The notes beneath the pieces were generated by a model. It ran no database searches, was not told where the DNA came from, and was given only the letters and a program-made list of their open reading frames with translations. A stretch of DNA of 64,000 bases, taken from NCBI RefSeq assembly GCF_003268775.1, contig NZ_QLSU01000008.1, positions 1 through 64,000 of the forward strand. Reading direction: 5' to 3'. Positions 17,184 through 25,173 of this stretch are shown here, piece by piece; the stretch's first letter is position 1, and every line of letters begins with the position of its first letter. The translations under genes and the position numbers were made by a program. Source of the DNA: Paraburkholderia unamae. Its GTDB lineage: Bacteria > Pseudomonadota > Gammaproteobacteria > Burkholderiales > Burkholderiaceae.

Positions 17184-17690
17184 TTGCCTAAAACACCAAA
17201 AATACAGGAATCAAGCCGCTACGAGCTCGCCAACCGGTTGTTCTTCCGGCTCTATCAATGCGCAAACATGTTGCATAAAACGGGCACGCGCGCCGTGGAA
17301 GCCGAAGGCTTGACCACGCAGCAATGGGCCGTGCTGGGCGCGCTTTCGCGCGAAGAGGCGCAGCCGGGGATGAGCGTGGGCGATCTCGCGCGCTATCTGA
17401 TGGTGAGCCGCCAGAATCTCTCGGGCCTCATCAGCCGCATGGAACGCGACGGCCATGTGTGCACGCAGGCGGACGAGCGCGACCGCCGCTCGCGGCTCGT
17501 GTGCATGACCGCGGCCGGCCAGAAACTATGGCTGCGGCAGGCCACGCCGAAAATCGCCGCGTACTATGAAGACGTGCTCGCCAATTTCTCGCAGGACGAC
17601 ATGACGCACACGCTCCACTATCTGCTCAAGCTGCTGGACAACATGAAGCGAGTGGACGAAGGCGATCAGGCGACGGAAGATGACGCTTGA
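17184..17690 (+). CDS. badR: MarR-family regulator of the cyclohexanecarboxylate operon
   Basis: A 168-residue winged-helix regulator. The MarR core LTTQQWAVLGALSRE, the recognition region VGDLARYLMVSRQNLSGLIS and the wing RDGHVCTQADERDRRSRLV are clear. In R. palustris, BadR represses badHI and aliAB and is released by a pathway CoA ester; the same gene neighbourhood here supports the name. The start is the rare codon TTG at 17184, chosen because CAGGAG lies seven to twelve bases upstream and no in-frame ATG precedes the DNA-binding fold. It is divergent from badH across the dyad described above. Confidence 0.88.
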   Translation: MPKTPKIQESSRYELANRLFFRLYQCANMLHKTGTRAVEAEGLTTQQWAVLGALSREEAQPGMSVGDLARYLMVSRQNLSGLISRMERDGHVCTQADERDRRSRLVCMTAAGQKLWLRQATPKIAAYYEDVLANFSQDDMTHTLHYLLKLLDNMKRVDEGDQATEDDA

Positions 17691-17738
17691 TCGCGCATCG
17701 CCAATGTTCTTCTACACACGCACGGGAGAGAAAACCGC

Positions 17739-18080
17739 ATGAAAATGGATGCATTTCGCTTCGGCACGACCGACTGGTCCACTGTCGAGCCGACCGGACA
17801 CAAGGGCGAAACGGGCATGGCCACCTGGCGCACGTGCTTTTTCGGCGACGAGGCCAACCCGATCCGCGTGCGCATGGTCGAATACTCGCCCGGCTATCTG
17901 GCGGACCACTGGTGCAAGAAAGGGCACGTCCTGCTTTGCCTCGAAGGCGAGCTGGAAACCACGCTCGACGACGGGCGCAAGTTCGTGCTCACGCCGGGCA
18001 TGAGCTACCAGGTCGGCGACAACGCCGAGGCGCACCAGTCGTACACCCGCACTGGCGCGAAGCTTTTCGTCGTCGATTGA
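17739..18080 (+). CDS. DHCW-motif cupin-fold protein
   Basis: A 113-residue small beta-barrel protein. The segment SPGYLADHWCKKGHVLLCLEG contains the DHWC..GH cluster that defines this cupin-like family, in which the His and Cys residues may bind metal. The function of the family is not established. ATG 17739 follows GGGAGAG. The gene starts 48 bases after badR on the same strand and may be cotranscribed with it, but nothing ties it to alicyclic degradation. Confidence 0.8.
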   Translation: MKMDAFRFGTTDWSTVEPTGHKGETGMATWRTCFFGDEANPIRVRMVEYSPGYLADHWCKKGHVLLCLEGELETTLDDGRKFVLTPGMSYQVGDNAEAHQSYTRTGAKLFVVD

Positions 18081-18103
18081 AGGCGGCCGCGCGGGCCGCC
18101 GCG

Positions 18104-19231
18104 CTAGCGGGGCGCGCCGAGGTCGGCGTCCAGGCGCTTGCGCAGGTCGCGCACCACGCGCGCGGCGGGCACGAGCCACCAGCTGGGCGCGGCCACGGAG
18201 AAGTCATAGGCGAGCGCCGTCTGCGCGGCGCCGGTCGTGCGCGCCTGGCAGCGAAACGTCACCGTGTAACGGCGCACGGCGGCGTGCGAGCCTGGCGCGA
18301 ACCGCAGCGTGGCGCGCACGGCGAATTGCGCGTCGTCGGGCGCGGCCTCGTAGCCTTCGATGCTCCATTCGGCGCCGTAATGCGGCTCGTGGCGCAACGC
18401 GGCGCTCACGCGGTTGCGCGCTTCGGCGGCGGGCAAGGCCACCGCGTGCTCACGCCCCGCGCGCGCCGCGCGATATAGCGTGCGCTGCGCCCAGCCCCAG
18501 CCGAACACGAGCACCACGCCACCCGCCACGAGCACCCACTGCACGACGTTCGCGAGCCAGCGCCCGGCCTCGAAGCGCGCGATGGGCGCGAGCAGCAGGC
18601 CGACGGCCAGGTGCGCAACCACGAAGATCACGAGGCACGCGAACACGCTCGCGGAAATCGTGAGGAGCCAGCCGCGCGAAGGGTCGTCGAATTTCGCAAA
18701 GAGGAAGTCGCGCACGCCGCCCTGGCGCGCAGGCGCGTCGACGGCTTGCTGCGCGGCTTCGCGCTGCGGCCCGTTCGGGTTGTCATGCGCGTCGTCGCGA
18801 AGCTCGGCAAGTTCGCCGCGCAACGCGTCGCGCTCCCTCTGCATGTGCCGGATCTCGTCGAGCGTATGGGTGCGCTCGGCGCGCAGCGCGTCCAGCTCGC
18901 TGCGCACGCGCTCGCGCTGCGCCAGCAGCGACTGCATCTGCGCGTGCAACTGCTCGGCCTGCGCGACGCTCAGCGCCGCGCGGCTCACCGGCGGCGCATG
19001 GTGCACCGACCAGTAGGCCTCCAGCAACTCGCGCGCCTCCTTCACGCGCTTGAACTGGTCGTCGGCCCAGCGCATGGAAGCGGCCGTGGGGTGCCGCCAT
19101 TTGTCGGGATGCAGGATCTGCGCGAGGTGGCGATAGTGGTGCTTGATTTCCGCCTCGCTTGCGCCCGGCTCGAGATCGAGCCGGTAATAGAGGCGGTCGT
19201 AATCCACGGGGCGGTAATCGTGGCCTGGCAT
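18104..19231 (-). CDS. Membrane-anchored J-domain protein
   Basis: A 375-residue protein. The N-terminal J domain (about 8-75) has the HPD motif at 41-43, which stimulates Hsp70 ATPase activity. Residues about 85-150 are a charged, heptad-like coiled coil rich in Gln, Glu and Arg. Two hydrophobic segments follow at about 188-215 and 226-248, and the last 120 residues are soluble, with no domain I recognise. There is no Gly/Phe region or zinc finger, so it is a specialised (type III) J protein. It is the third gene after the AAA and VWA genes on the minus strand, with a 103-base gap. Confidence 0.82.
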   Translation of the reverse strand: MPGHDYRPVDYDRLYYRLDLEPGASEAEIKHHYRHLAQILHPDKWRHPTAASMRWADDQFKRVKEARELLEAYWSVHHAPPVSRAALSVAQAEQLHAQMQSLLAQRERVRSELDALRAERTHTLDEIRHMQRERDALRGELAELRDDAHDNPNGPQREAAQQAVDAPARQGGVRDFLFAKFDDPSRGWLLTISASVFACLVIFVVAHLAVGLLLAPIARFEAGRWLANVVQWVLVAGGVVLVFGWGWAQRTLYRAARAGREHAVALPAAEARNRVSAALRHEPHYGAEWSIEGYEAAPDDAQFAVRATLRFAPGSHAAVRRYTVTFRCQARTTGAAQTALAYDFSVAAPSWWLVPAARVVRDLRKRLDADLGAPR

Positions 19232-19334
19232 GACCTGGGTGTCTTCGTCGGTGGATGGCGGCTTGGCGGGGTTGCAGCGCCTGCTTCACTCAAGGTAGCG
19301 CACCGCGCCGCCTCCGGCAAGGACAGCGCCGCGT

Positions 19335-21119
19335 TCAATACGGCCGTCCCACGAGCAGACGGCTCAAGGTGGCGAATGCGACCGTGGGCAGCTCGTGCAG
19401 CTTGCGCACGACCACGGCGTTCGGATAGAAGGCTTCGACGGCGTCGTCGAGGATGCCGATGCCCACGAGTTCGATACCCTGCGCTTTCACCGCCTGCACG
19501 CGCGCGAGCAGGTCGGTGCGCAGCACGGCCGCGTCGCCGTCGCTCGTCGAGGGGTAGCCGTCGGAAAGCACGAAAAGGAGCCGCCGCCGCGCCTTGCGCT
19601 GCGCGAGCCGCGCGGCGGCCCAGGCGAGCGCTTCGCCATCGGGGTTCTCAAAACCGCATTCGATGGCCGCGAGACCGCTCAGGTCGCGCGCGCCGAAGCG
19701 CTTGAAAACGCGCAGATCGAGCCGCTCCACAAAACGGTTATAGCGCCGCAGGTCCGCGCCCGCCGCGCGCGCGCGCTCAGAGCGCTCGCGCATTTCGGCC
19801 GATTCGACCGAGCTGTAGCCGAGCACCTCCGCGTCGAACGCCAACTGCGTGAGCGCGTCGCAAAGCGCCGCCGCGCATAGCCGAGCGAGTTCGATCTTGC
19901 GCCCCGCCATCGAGCCGCTCAAGTCGAGCAGCAGCGTGACGACCGTGTCGCGCCCGCTCGCCTGGCGCGCCACGCGAAACGGTGTGCGATAGCCGCGCGA
20001 GGCCGCAAGGCGCGCAAGCGCCGCGCGGTCGATCTCGCCGCGCTCCTGCTCGCGCTTCCAGTGTGTGAGTTCGTCGGCCTTGAGCACGCGTTCGAGGTGG
20101 GTCTTGAGTGCGCCCGTCTCCGCGCGGGCAAGCGCGCGCAGCTTGCGCCAGGCGGCGGCGTCGCCCCGGCCGGTGAGGTCGGTGACGGTATCGAAGGCCG
20201 TGGTGAGCGGGATCGACAGGCGCGCTCGCGCGTGGGCGTCGCCGTGCGACGCGACGGCAGCGTGCGGCGCATCGGCTTCGGAAAGCGCTGCGCCGGCAGC
20301 GGATTCGGCCTCGGCCGCGGCCTGAGAGACCGTGCCATTCTCGCGATCGGCGTGCTCCGCCGATGCACCACCGCCCGGCGGCTCGATCTCGTCTTGCGCG
20401 CCGAATTCGTCCAAAGCTTGTGCGAGCCGCGCCGCTTCGTCTTCCAGGCCTTCGGCCGGTCCGGCCGTCTGCATCATGTTGTTCGCGCCGCGCGAGGCAA
20501 GCGAGCGCACGCCCGCCACGATCGCTTCAGCCGCGCGCACGCTCGCGCGCGTGGACCGGCTCGCGCGCGACGCCGCGAGCGGGCCGTCGATCGCGCGCAG
20601 CGCGGCGGCAAGCGCCGTCGCGTCACGCTCGCGCGCCCCTGGCGGGTCATCCGCTTCGGACCACAGCGCGCGCTCGATCGCCCAGACGAGCCGCTCGCGC
20701 CAGGCCAGCGCGTTCCAGCGCCACGCGATATCCGCCGTGCGCTGCGCGCGCCAGCGCTCGACATAGTGGCGCGCACCCGGATAAGCAAGCGCCAGTTGCG
20801 CGAGCACGCGGCGATCCTCGACAGCCTGCGCGATACGCCCCGTCACGCCCGCTTGCGGCGTGTCGAGGCGCGCGGCCTCGCTGTAGCGATAGCGCGCCGC
20901 CAGCAGGTCGAGCGCACCGAATAGCGCAGCCTCGCTCGCGGGGTCGTCAACCAGGCGCGCCGGCACCACGAAGCGCTCGCCTTCCACGTGCGGCTCACCG
21001 GCGCCGAACGCCACGCTCACGCGCGGGTCGCCGGTGAGCACGCGCGCGACGCGGCCGAGCGCGCCTTCGGGATCGCCGCTCGCGGCGAAGCCTTCGGCGT
21101 GAGGATGCGGACTGGACAC
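19335..21119 (-). CDS. CobT-like VWA-domain protein
   Basis: A 594-residue protein. The N-terminal half is helical and acidic in its middle (about 225-295), as in CobT-type subunits. A von Willebrand factor A domain begins near residue 390: DLSGSM at 399-404 is the metal-ion-dependent adhesion site, and FVLSDGYPS carries the later Asp. Such proteins partner with MoxR/CobS-type AAA ATPases, and the partner gene lies 14 bases upstream on the same strand. No cobalamin genes are visible, so a cobalt chelatase is unlikely. The likely job is ATP-driven remodelling or metal insertion on an unknown target. Confidence 0.8.
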   Translation of the reverse strand: MSSPHPHAEGFAASGDPEGALGRVARVLTGDPRVSVAFGAGEPHVEGERFVVPARLVDDPASEAALFGALDLLAARYRYSEAARLDTPQAGVTGRIAQAVEDRRVLAQLALAYPGARHYVERWRAQRTADIAWRWNALAWRERLVWAIERALWSEADDPPGARERDATALAAALRAIDGPLAASRASRSTRASVRAAEAIVAGVRSLASRGANNMMQTAGPAEGLEDEAARLAQALDEFGAQDEIEPPGGGASAEHADRENGTVSQAAAEAESAAGAALSEADAPHAAVASHGDAHARARLSIPLTTAFDTVTDLTGRGDAAAWRKLRALARAETGALKTHLERVLKADELTHWKREQERGEIDRAALARLAASRGYRTPFRVARQASGRDTVVTLLLDLSGSMAGRKIELARLCAAALCDALTQLAFDAEVLGYSSVESAEMRERSERARAAGADLRRYNRFVERLDLRVFKRFGARDLSGLAAIECGFENPDGEALAWAAARLAQRKARRRLLFVLSDGYPSTSDGDAAVLRTDLLARVQAVKAQGIELVGIGILDDAVEAFYPNAVVVRKLHELPTVAFATLSRLLVGRPY

Positions 21120-21133
21120 GGCGGCCTCGGCGC

Positions 21134-22384
21134 TCAGGCGTCGAAGATCACGTGGTGGCGGATGATGCTGCGAATCAGCGCCGCGTCGTCCGCACTCACC
21201 TTCGCGTAGATCGCCGGGCCCGCCGCACGCTCGACATCGCCCGTGCGCAGCATCAGTTCGGCCCAGTCGATGAGCCGCCGCGTGGAAAACGCGCTCGCCA
21301 GGTCCTCGCGCGCGAACGCGGCGCGGCAGTCGGCGGCGATGGCGGCGAGCGTTTGCGCGAGCGGCCGCGTGAGTTGCGGCAGCGTGCGCAGCAATACTTC
21401 GGTTTCCTCTTCAATCGGGAGATAGTCGAAGAGATAGACGCGCCAACGATCGAGAAACGCCTCGTTGAGCAGATTCGCGCCCTGATACAAGTGGCGATAT
21501 GCGCTCATCGCACCCGCCGCGTTCGCGGTGGCGAAGAGGCGAAACGACGCATGCGGCTCGACGATCTCGTTGCCGCGCTCCTTGAGCAGCAAACGTCCGT
21601 TCGGCTCCAGCACGGCCGTGAGCACCGCGAGAATGGAGGGCTCGGCAAAGTCGAGCTCGTCGATGACGAGCCAGTAGCCCTCGCGCATCGCCACGGGCAG
21701 CACGCCGTCCACCCAGATCGTTTCACCGCCCTTCACGGTCCAGAAACCGACGAAGTCGCCTGGCGTCGTCTGGCCGTTCATGTTCGCGCGCAGCACGCCG
21801 TGGTTCGTGCGCGCGGCCACCTGTTCGATGAAACTCGTCTTGCCCGAGCCCGTGTGGCCGATCAGCATCACGCGGCGATTCTCGACAATGTCCTGGACAA
21901 TATCGTCGCCGCGCGCCGTGAAGAGATACGCCTCGTTCACGCGCGGCACGAGCGCGTTTGCGCGAGCGCGGGGCATGTCCACGCCGCCTATGCGCACGGC
22001 GGGCTGCGCGTCTGCGTGAGCGCCCCTCGCGGCTTCGGCCGCTTCGGCGACTTCGGCGGCTTTCGCCTCCCGCACCGCCGCCACGGCCTGCCGCAGTGCC
22101 TCCGAAAACACGCTGCCCGCCTGCGCGGCGCGCACTTCGTCGGCGTGCTGCGCTTCGGAAGCAAAGCCTTCGCGCCGCCACTTCAAAAGCTTGGCTTCGA
22201 GATTGTCGAGATCGATCTCGGTGTCGATATCCACTTCGTCGCGCTCGCCCTGACCATGCTCGATGCGGTACATATGCGCACGTGCGGAAGGCGTGACGCG
22301 CCACCATTCGCGCGCCGGGCCGATGCCGCGCGTGTAGAGACCGAGGGGGGCTTCGTCTTGCACGGCGGGTTCGGATGCGTTCAT
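21134..22384 (-). CDS. MoxR/CobS-like AAA+ ATPase
   Basis: A 416-residue AAA+ protein. Walker A GHTGSGKT is at 176-183 and Walker B WLVIDELD at about 238-245; the sensor region reads FRLFATANAAG. Before the ATPase core lies a 130-residue N-terminal region with an Ala/Glu-rich helix, a feature of CobS-type rather than short MoxR proteins. It is the first gene of the AAA-VWA-J set, so its ring probably acts with the VWA protein as a chaperone or metal-insertion machine. The gene is divergent from the AraC regulator at 22622. Confidence 0.85.
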   Translation of the reverse strand: MNASEPAVQDEAPLGLYTRGIGPAREWWRVTPSARAHMYRIEHGQGERDEVDIDTEIDLDNLEAKLLKWRREGFASEAQHADEVRAAQAGSVFSEALRQAVAAVREAKAAEVAEAAEAARGAHADAQPAVRIGGVDMPRARANALVPRVNEAYLFTARGDDIVQDIVENRRVMLIGHTGSGKTSFIEQVAARTNHGVLRANMNGQTTPGDFVGFWTVKGGETIWVDGVLPVAMREGYWLVIDELDFAEPSILAVLTAVLEPNGRLLLKERGNEIVEPHASFRLFATANAAGAMSAYRHLYQGANLLNEAFLDRWRVYLFDYLPIEEETEVLLRTLPQLTRPLAQTLAAIAADCRAAFAREDLASAFSTRRLIDWAELMLRTGDVERAAGPAIYAKVSADDAALIRSIIRHHVIFDA

Positions 22385-22621
22385 CGGCGGGAAAACGGGC
22401 GTGGGCCCTCGGCGCGGTCAATCGCCTCATCTTACGCGCGCGTGCCGCAGCGCGCAAAAACGGGGCGGATGCGAACCGCTCGTGTCCCGCAAGCGCAGCG
22501 AGGCGAAACCGCGCCGAGCTTCCGGCGCGCACCCAGGCGTGCTAGCGTGACGTTCGCCGCGCGCCGGATTGACCGCCAGCGCCCCGGCAACGCCTCGCCC
22601 CTCGCACGGAGACTCCCCGCC

Positions 22622-23428
22622 ATGCCGCTCGCCACCCCGCCCGAACTCGACGACGAGCCCGGGCGCGCCCGCTCGCTCGCGCGTCACTACCCGCGCGGGC
22701 TGCGTATCGACGCGCACTCGCACACATGGGCGCAGGTGCTTTACGCCGTGTCCGGCGTGATGTGGGTGGAGGTGGAGCGCGAAGCGCTCGTCGTGCCGCC
22801 GCAGCGCGCCGTGTGGCTGCCGCCCGGCGCGCAGCACGCCATTCATATGCTCAGCGACGTGGAGATGCGCAACCTCTATCTGCACGAGCGTGACAGCCGG
22901 CACCTGAGCGCCAGTTGCGAGGTGTTCGAGATCAATGGCCTGTTGCGCGAGCTCATCACGAGCCTCGCCGAGCGCACGCGCGAAGACGACGACGCCTGGC
23001 TCGCCGCCGCCTGGCGCCTCGCCACGATCGAGCTTGCGCATGCGCCGCGCTCCACGTTGCGCATTCCGCTGCCCGACGCGTCGGACCGCCGCCTCGCCAC
23101 GCTGTGCCGCGCGGTGATCGACAACCCTTCGGCCGAGATGAGCTTCGAGCACCACGCGGCAGCGGTGGGCGCGAGCGTGCGCACGCTCGCGCGGCTTTTC
23201 ACTCGCGAGCTGGGCATGGGGTTTGCAGAATGGCGGCGTCAGGTGCAACTGGCCGTGGCGGTGTCGCGCCTCGCGGAAGGCCAGCCGGTGAGCGCCGTGG
23301 CACGCATGCTCGGCTACCTGCCGAGCAGCTTCAGCGACATGTTCCGCCGCGAACTGGGCATGCCGCCCAGCGAGTTCCGCCCGGCGGGAACGCTCGGATT
23401 CACGCGGGAAGCGCCAGCGGCGTCATAG
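22622..23428 (+). CDS. AraC-family regulator with N-terminal cupin sensor
   Basis: A 268-residue regulator. The first third is a cupin fold (HSHTWAQVLYAVSGVMWVEVE), typical of small-molecule sensing AraC proteins of the NimR/YdeO-like group. The C-terminal domain has two helix-turn-helix units; the second reads VSAVARMLGYLPSSFSDMFRRELG and the tail MPPSEFR is classical. ATG 22622 was chosen because GGAGA precedes it; a much longer open frame upstream is antisense to the AAA gene. It is divergent from the AAA-VWA-J genes across 237 bases and could regulate them, though no operator was found. Confidence 0.83.
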   Translation: MPLATPPELDDEPGRARSLARHYPRGLRIDAHSHTWAQVLYAVSGVMWVEVEREALVVPPQRAVWLPPGAQHAIHMLSDVEMRNLYLHERDSRHLSASCEVFEINGLLRELITSLAERTREDDDAWLAAAWRLATIELAHAPRSTLRIPLPDASDRRLATLCRAVIDNPSAEMSFEHHAAAVGASVRTLARLFTRELGMGFAEWRRQVQLAVAVSRLAEGQPVSAVARMLGYLPSSFSDMFRRELGMPPSEFRPAGTLGFTREAPAAS

Positions 23429-23441
23429 CGCGCTGGCTCGC

Positions 23442-23645
23442 TCAATGCGGCGGCAGGTCGCCGATGAGCGGATACATGTCGGGCGTGTAGGCCATATTGA
23501 AGTAACCGGCCCGTGCGTAGCTCGCGATCCGTTCGAGGTGTTCGGGCTCCCGGGAGGCCACTTGCGCGCCGGACGGCGAATGCGTGCGGTCGTGGCGCGC
23601 TTGCACGCGCCGCGTGAACCAGGCCGGCATCGAAAGCTTGGGCAT
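23442..23645 (-). CDS. Small basic protein of unknown function, 67 residues
   Basis: A 67-residue protein starting MPKLSMPAWFTRRVQARHD and ending TPDMYPLIGDLPPH. AAGGAG lies seven bases upstream of ATG 23645, which is a strong start and the main support for a real gene. It has no signal peptide, membrane segment or Cys residues. It runs toward the AraC gene and stops 13 bases from it. I do not recognise the family; it may be one of the short conserved proteins of Burkholderiaceae. Confidence 0.6.
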   Translation of the reverse strand: MPKLSMPAWFTRRVQARHDRTHSPSGAQVASREPEHLERIASYARAGYFNMAYTPDMYPLIGDLPPH

Positions 23646-23731
23646 TGCGTGCTCCTTGACGAGCGTTGAACACCTCCAATCTAGACAGTGCGTCGCGCGC
23701 ACGCAAACAAGCATTTCTTCGATGCATTGCA

Positions 23732-23764
23732 CGGCGCGGGGGCGTGGCGTTCGCCCCCGCGCCG
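23732..23764 (-). terminator. 13-bp GC-rich hairpin downstream of the amino-acid binding protein gene
   Basis: CGGCGCGGGGGCG (23732-23744) pairs exactly with CGCCCCCGCGCCG (23752-23764) around a 7-base loop. It lies 58 bases beyond the stop of the minus-strand binding-protein gene and before the start of the small gene at 23645. There is no T-run, so it may terminate poorly or protect the mRNA end. Confidence 0.5.
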
Positions 23765-23821
23765 CGTATTAACAACTCATTAACCACTTCAAACTACGTT
23801 GCGCGTATCGCCGCGCGCGCG

Positions 23822-24601
23822 TCACTTGCCATAAACGTCGAAGTCGAAATACTTCTTCTCGATCTTCTTGTACGTGCCGTCCTTGATGATGCTGGCGATC
23901 GCGCCGTCGATCTTCGTCTTGAGCGCGGTGTCTTCCTTGCGCAGGCCGATGCCCGCGCCGTTGCCGAGCGTCACCGGGTCGTCGAGGTCGCCGCCCGCGA
24001 AGCTGTAATCCTTGCCGCGCGGCGTCTTCAGGAAGCCGACTTCGGCCTGCACCGCGTCTTGCAGCGCGGCGTCCACACGGCCGGCCAGCAGATCCTGATA
24101 CACCTGGTCCTGGTTCTGGTACGGCACGACTTCCACGCCGGCGTTCGCCCAATGGGCCTTCGCATAGGCTTCCTGGATCGTGCCCTGCTCCACGCCCACG
24201 CGCTTGCCTTTGAGCGATGCGGCGCTCGGCTGGATGCCGGAGCCCGTCTTGGCGACGAGGCGCGTCGGCGTATTGAAGAGCTTGGAGGAGAACGCGATCT
24301 CCTTCTCGCGCACCGGCGTCATCGACATCGAGGAGAGCACGCCATCGAACTTGCGCGCCTTGAGCGCCGGAATCATGCCGTCGAAATCGTTCTCGATCCA
24401 CACGCACTTCGCATCCAGACGACGGCAAATCTCGTTGCCGAGGTCGATGTCGAAGCCAACCAGCTTGCCGTCGGCCGCCTTGGATTCGAACGGCGGGTAG
24501 CTCGCATCGACGCCGAAGCGAATGGTGTCTGCCGCAAACGCCCCGGCAGAAGCCGTGGCGGCGAACAAGGCGACGGATACGGCTGCAAACAGCTTTTTCA
24601 T
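23822..24601 (-). CDS. ABC transporter periplasmic binding protein for cationic amino acids (HisJ/ArgT-like)
   Basis: A 259-residue periplasmic protein. The signal peptide MKKLFAAVSVALFAATASAG-AFA is cleaved before ADTIRFGVDASYPPFE, the start of the SBP_bac_3 domain. The ligand signature GFDIDLGNEICRRL, VENDFDGMIPALKARKFDGV-type segment and GVEQGTIQEAY are present, and the length is normal. These proteins deliver lysine, arginine, ornithine or histidine to an inner-membrane permease. No permease or ATPase gene is adjacent, so it is an orphan in this window. AGGGGG precedes ATG 24601. Confidence 0.88.
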   Translation of the reverse strand: MKKLFAAVSVALFAATASAGAFAADTIRFGVDASYPPFESKAADGKLVGFDIDLGNEICRRLDAKCVWIENDFDGMIPALKARKFDGVLSSMSMTPVREKEIAFSSKLFNTPTRLVAKTGSGIQPSAASLKGKRVGVEQGTIQEAYAKAHWANAGVEVVPYQNQDQVYQDLLAGRVDAALQDAVQAEVGFLKTPRGKDYSFAGGDLDDPVTLGNGAGIGLRKEDTALKTKIDGAIASIIKDGTYKKIEKKYFDFDVYGK

Positions 24602-25173
24602 GGGGATCCCCCTGGGTTCTGGGTATAGGTCGTGTTCCGGCCCGAACCGTGCCGGCTCAGTCACACATCAGTGATGCCATGGACGGTCCGGACGCAGCGT
24701 GCATCGCGAACGTGATCGACGTCGCGCAAGCACCTGCGCCGCGCAAGGTAGCAGTCCAGAATCCGTGCGTCGAGTGTTCAAAACTCGGGAGAAATGCCAG
24801 GGCGCGGCCCCGCCGGAACGCGATAGCCTGCCCAGACCGCACCGGTCACGTCCCTTTCTTTTTGCTTTCGACTTGTAACCGCCAATCACGAGACGCGGCG
24901 GCTGTAACGCGCCAAAACCTTACAAATAACTAACGTTTCGAAATTGGCGCACGAGTTGGTTAGACTGACAGTCCTGGCCTTTGCTGCGCGGCAAAGTTGG
25001 GCTTCGACGGCATGGCAAGGCGGCATAACAATCATGAGAATGCGTATGCAGCAACCCGACAGTCCCCGGTGGCATCGCGAGGCGGCAATCACGCCGCGAG
25101 CGCCGGCTTCGTTTCTTTCTTCACGCGTGAACCGCGCCGCAACGCGCGACGGTTTGACCTCCCGGAGGCAGGC
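24602..25173. promoter_or_regulatory. 572-base intergenic region before the efflux operon
   Basis: No convincing gene was seen on either strand. It must hold the divergent promoters of the binding-protein gene (minus) and the efflux operon (plus). CTTTGC/GCAAAG (24981-24998) is a 6-bp dyad with a 6-base loop about 180 bases before the adaptor start. A relatively AT-rich patch near 24915-24965 is the best place for the efflux promoter. No regulator gene for the operon lies in this interval. Confidence 0.4.

Noticed and set aside
18082..18100. GGCGGCC/GGCCGCC stem after the DHCW cupin gene as terminator
   Set aside because: No T-run, and such stems are common by chance in this GC-rich sequence.
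19335..22384. Reading the AAA and VWA genes as CobS/CobT cobaltochelatase
   Set aside because: No cobN or other cobalamin genes are near, and the VWA protein lacks enough typical CobT features to call. Kept as CobS/CobT-like.
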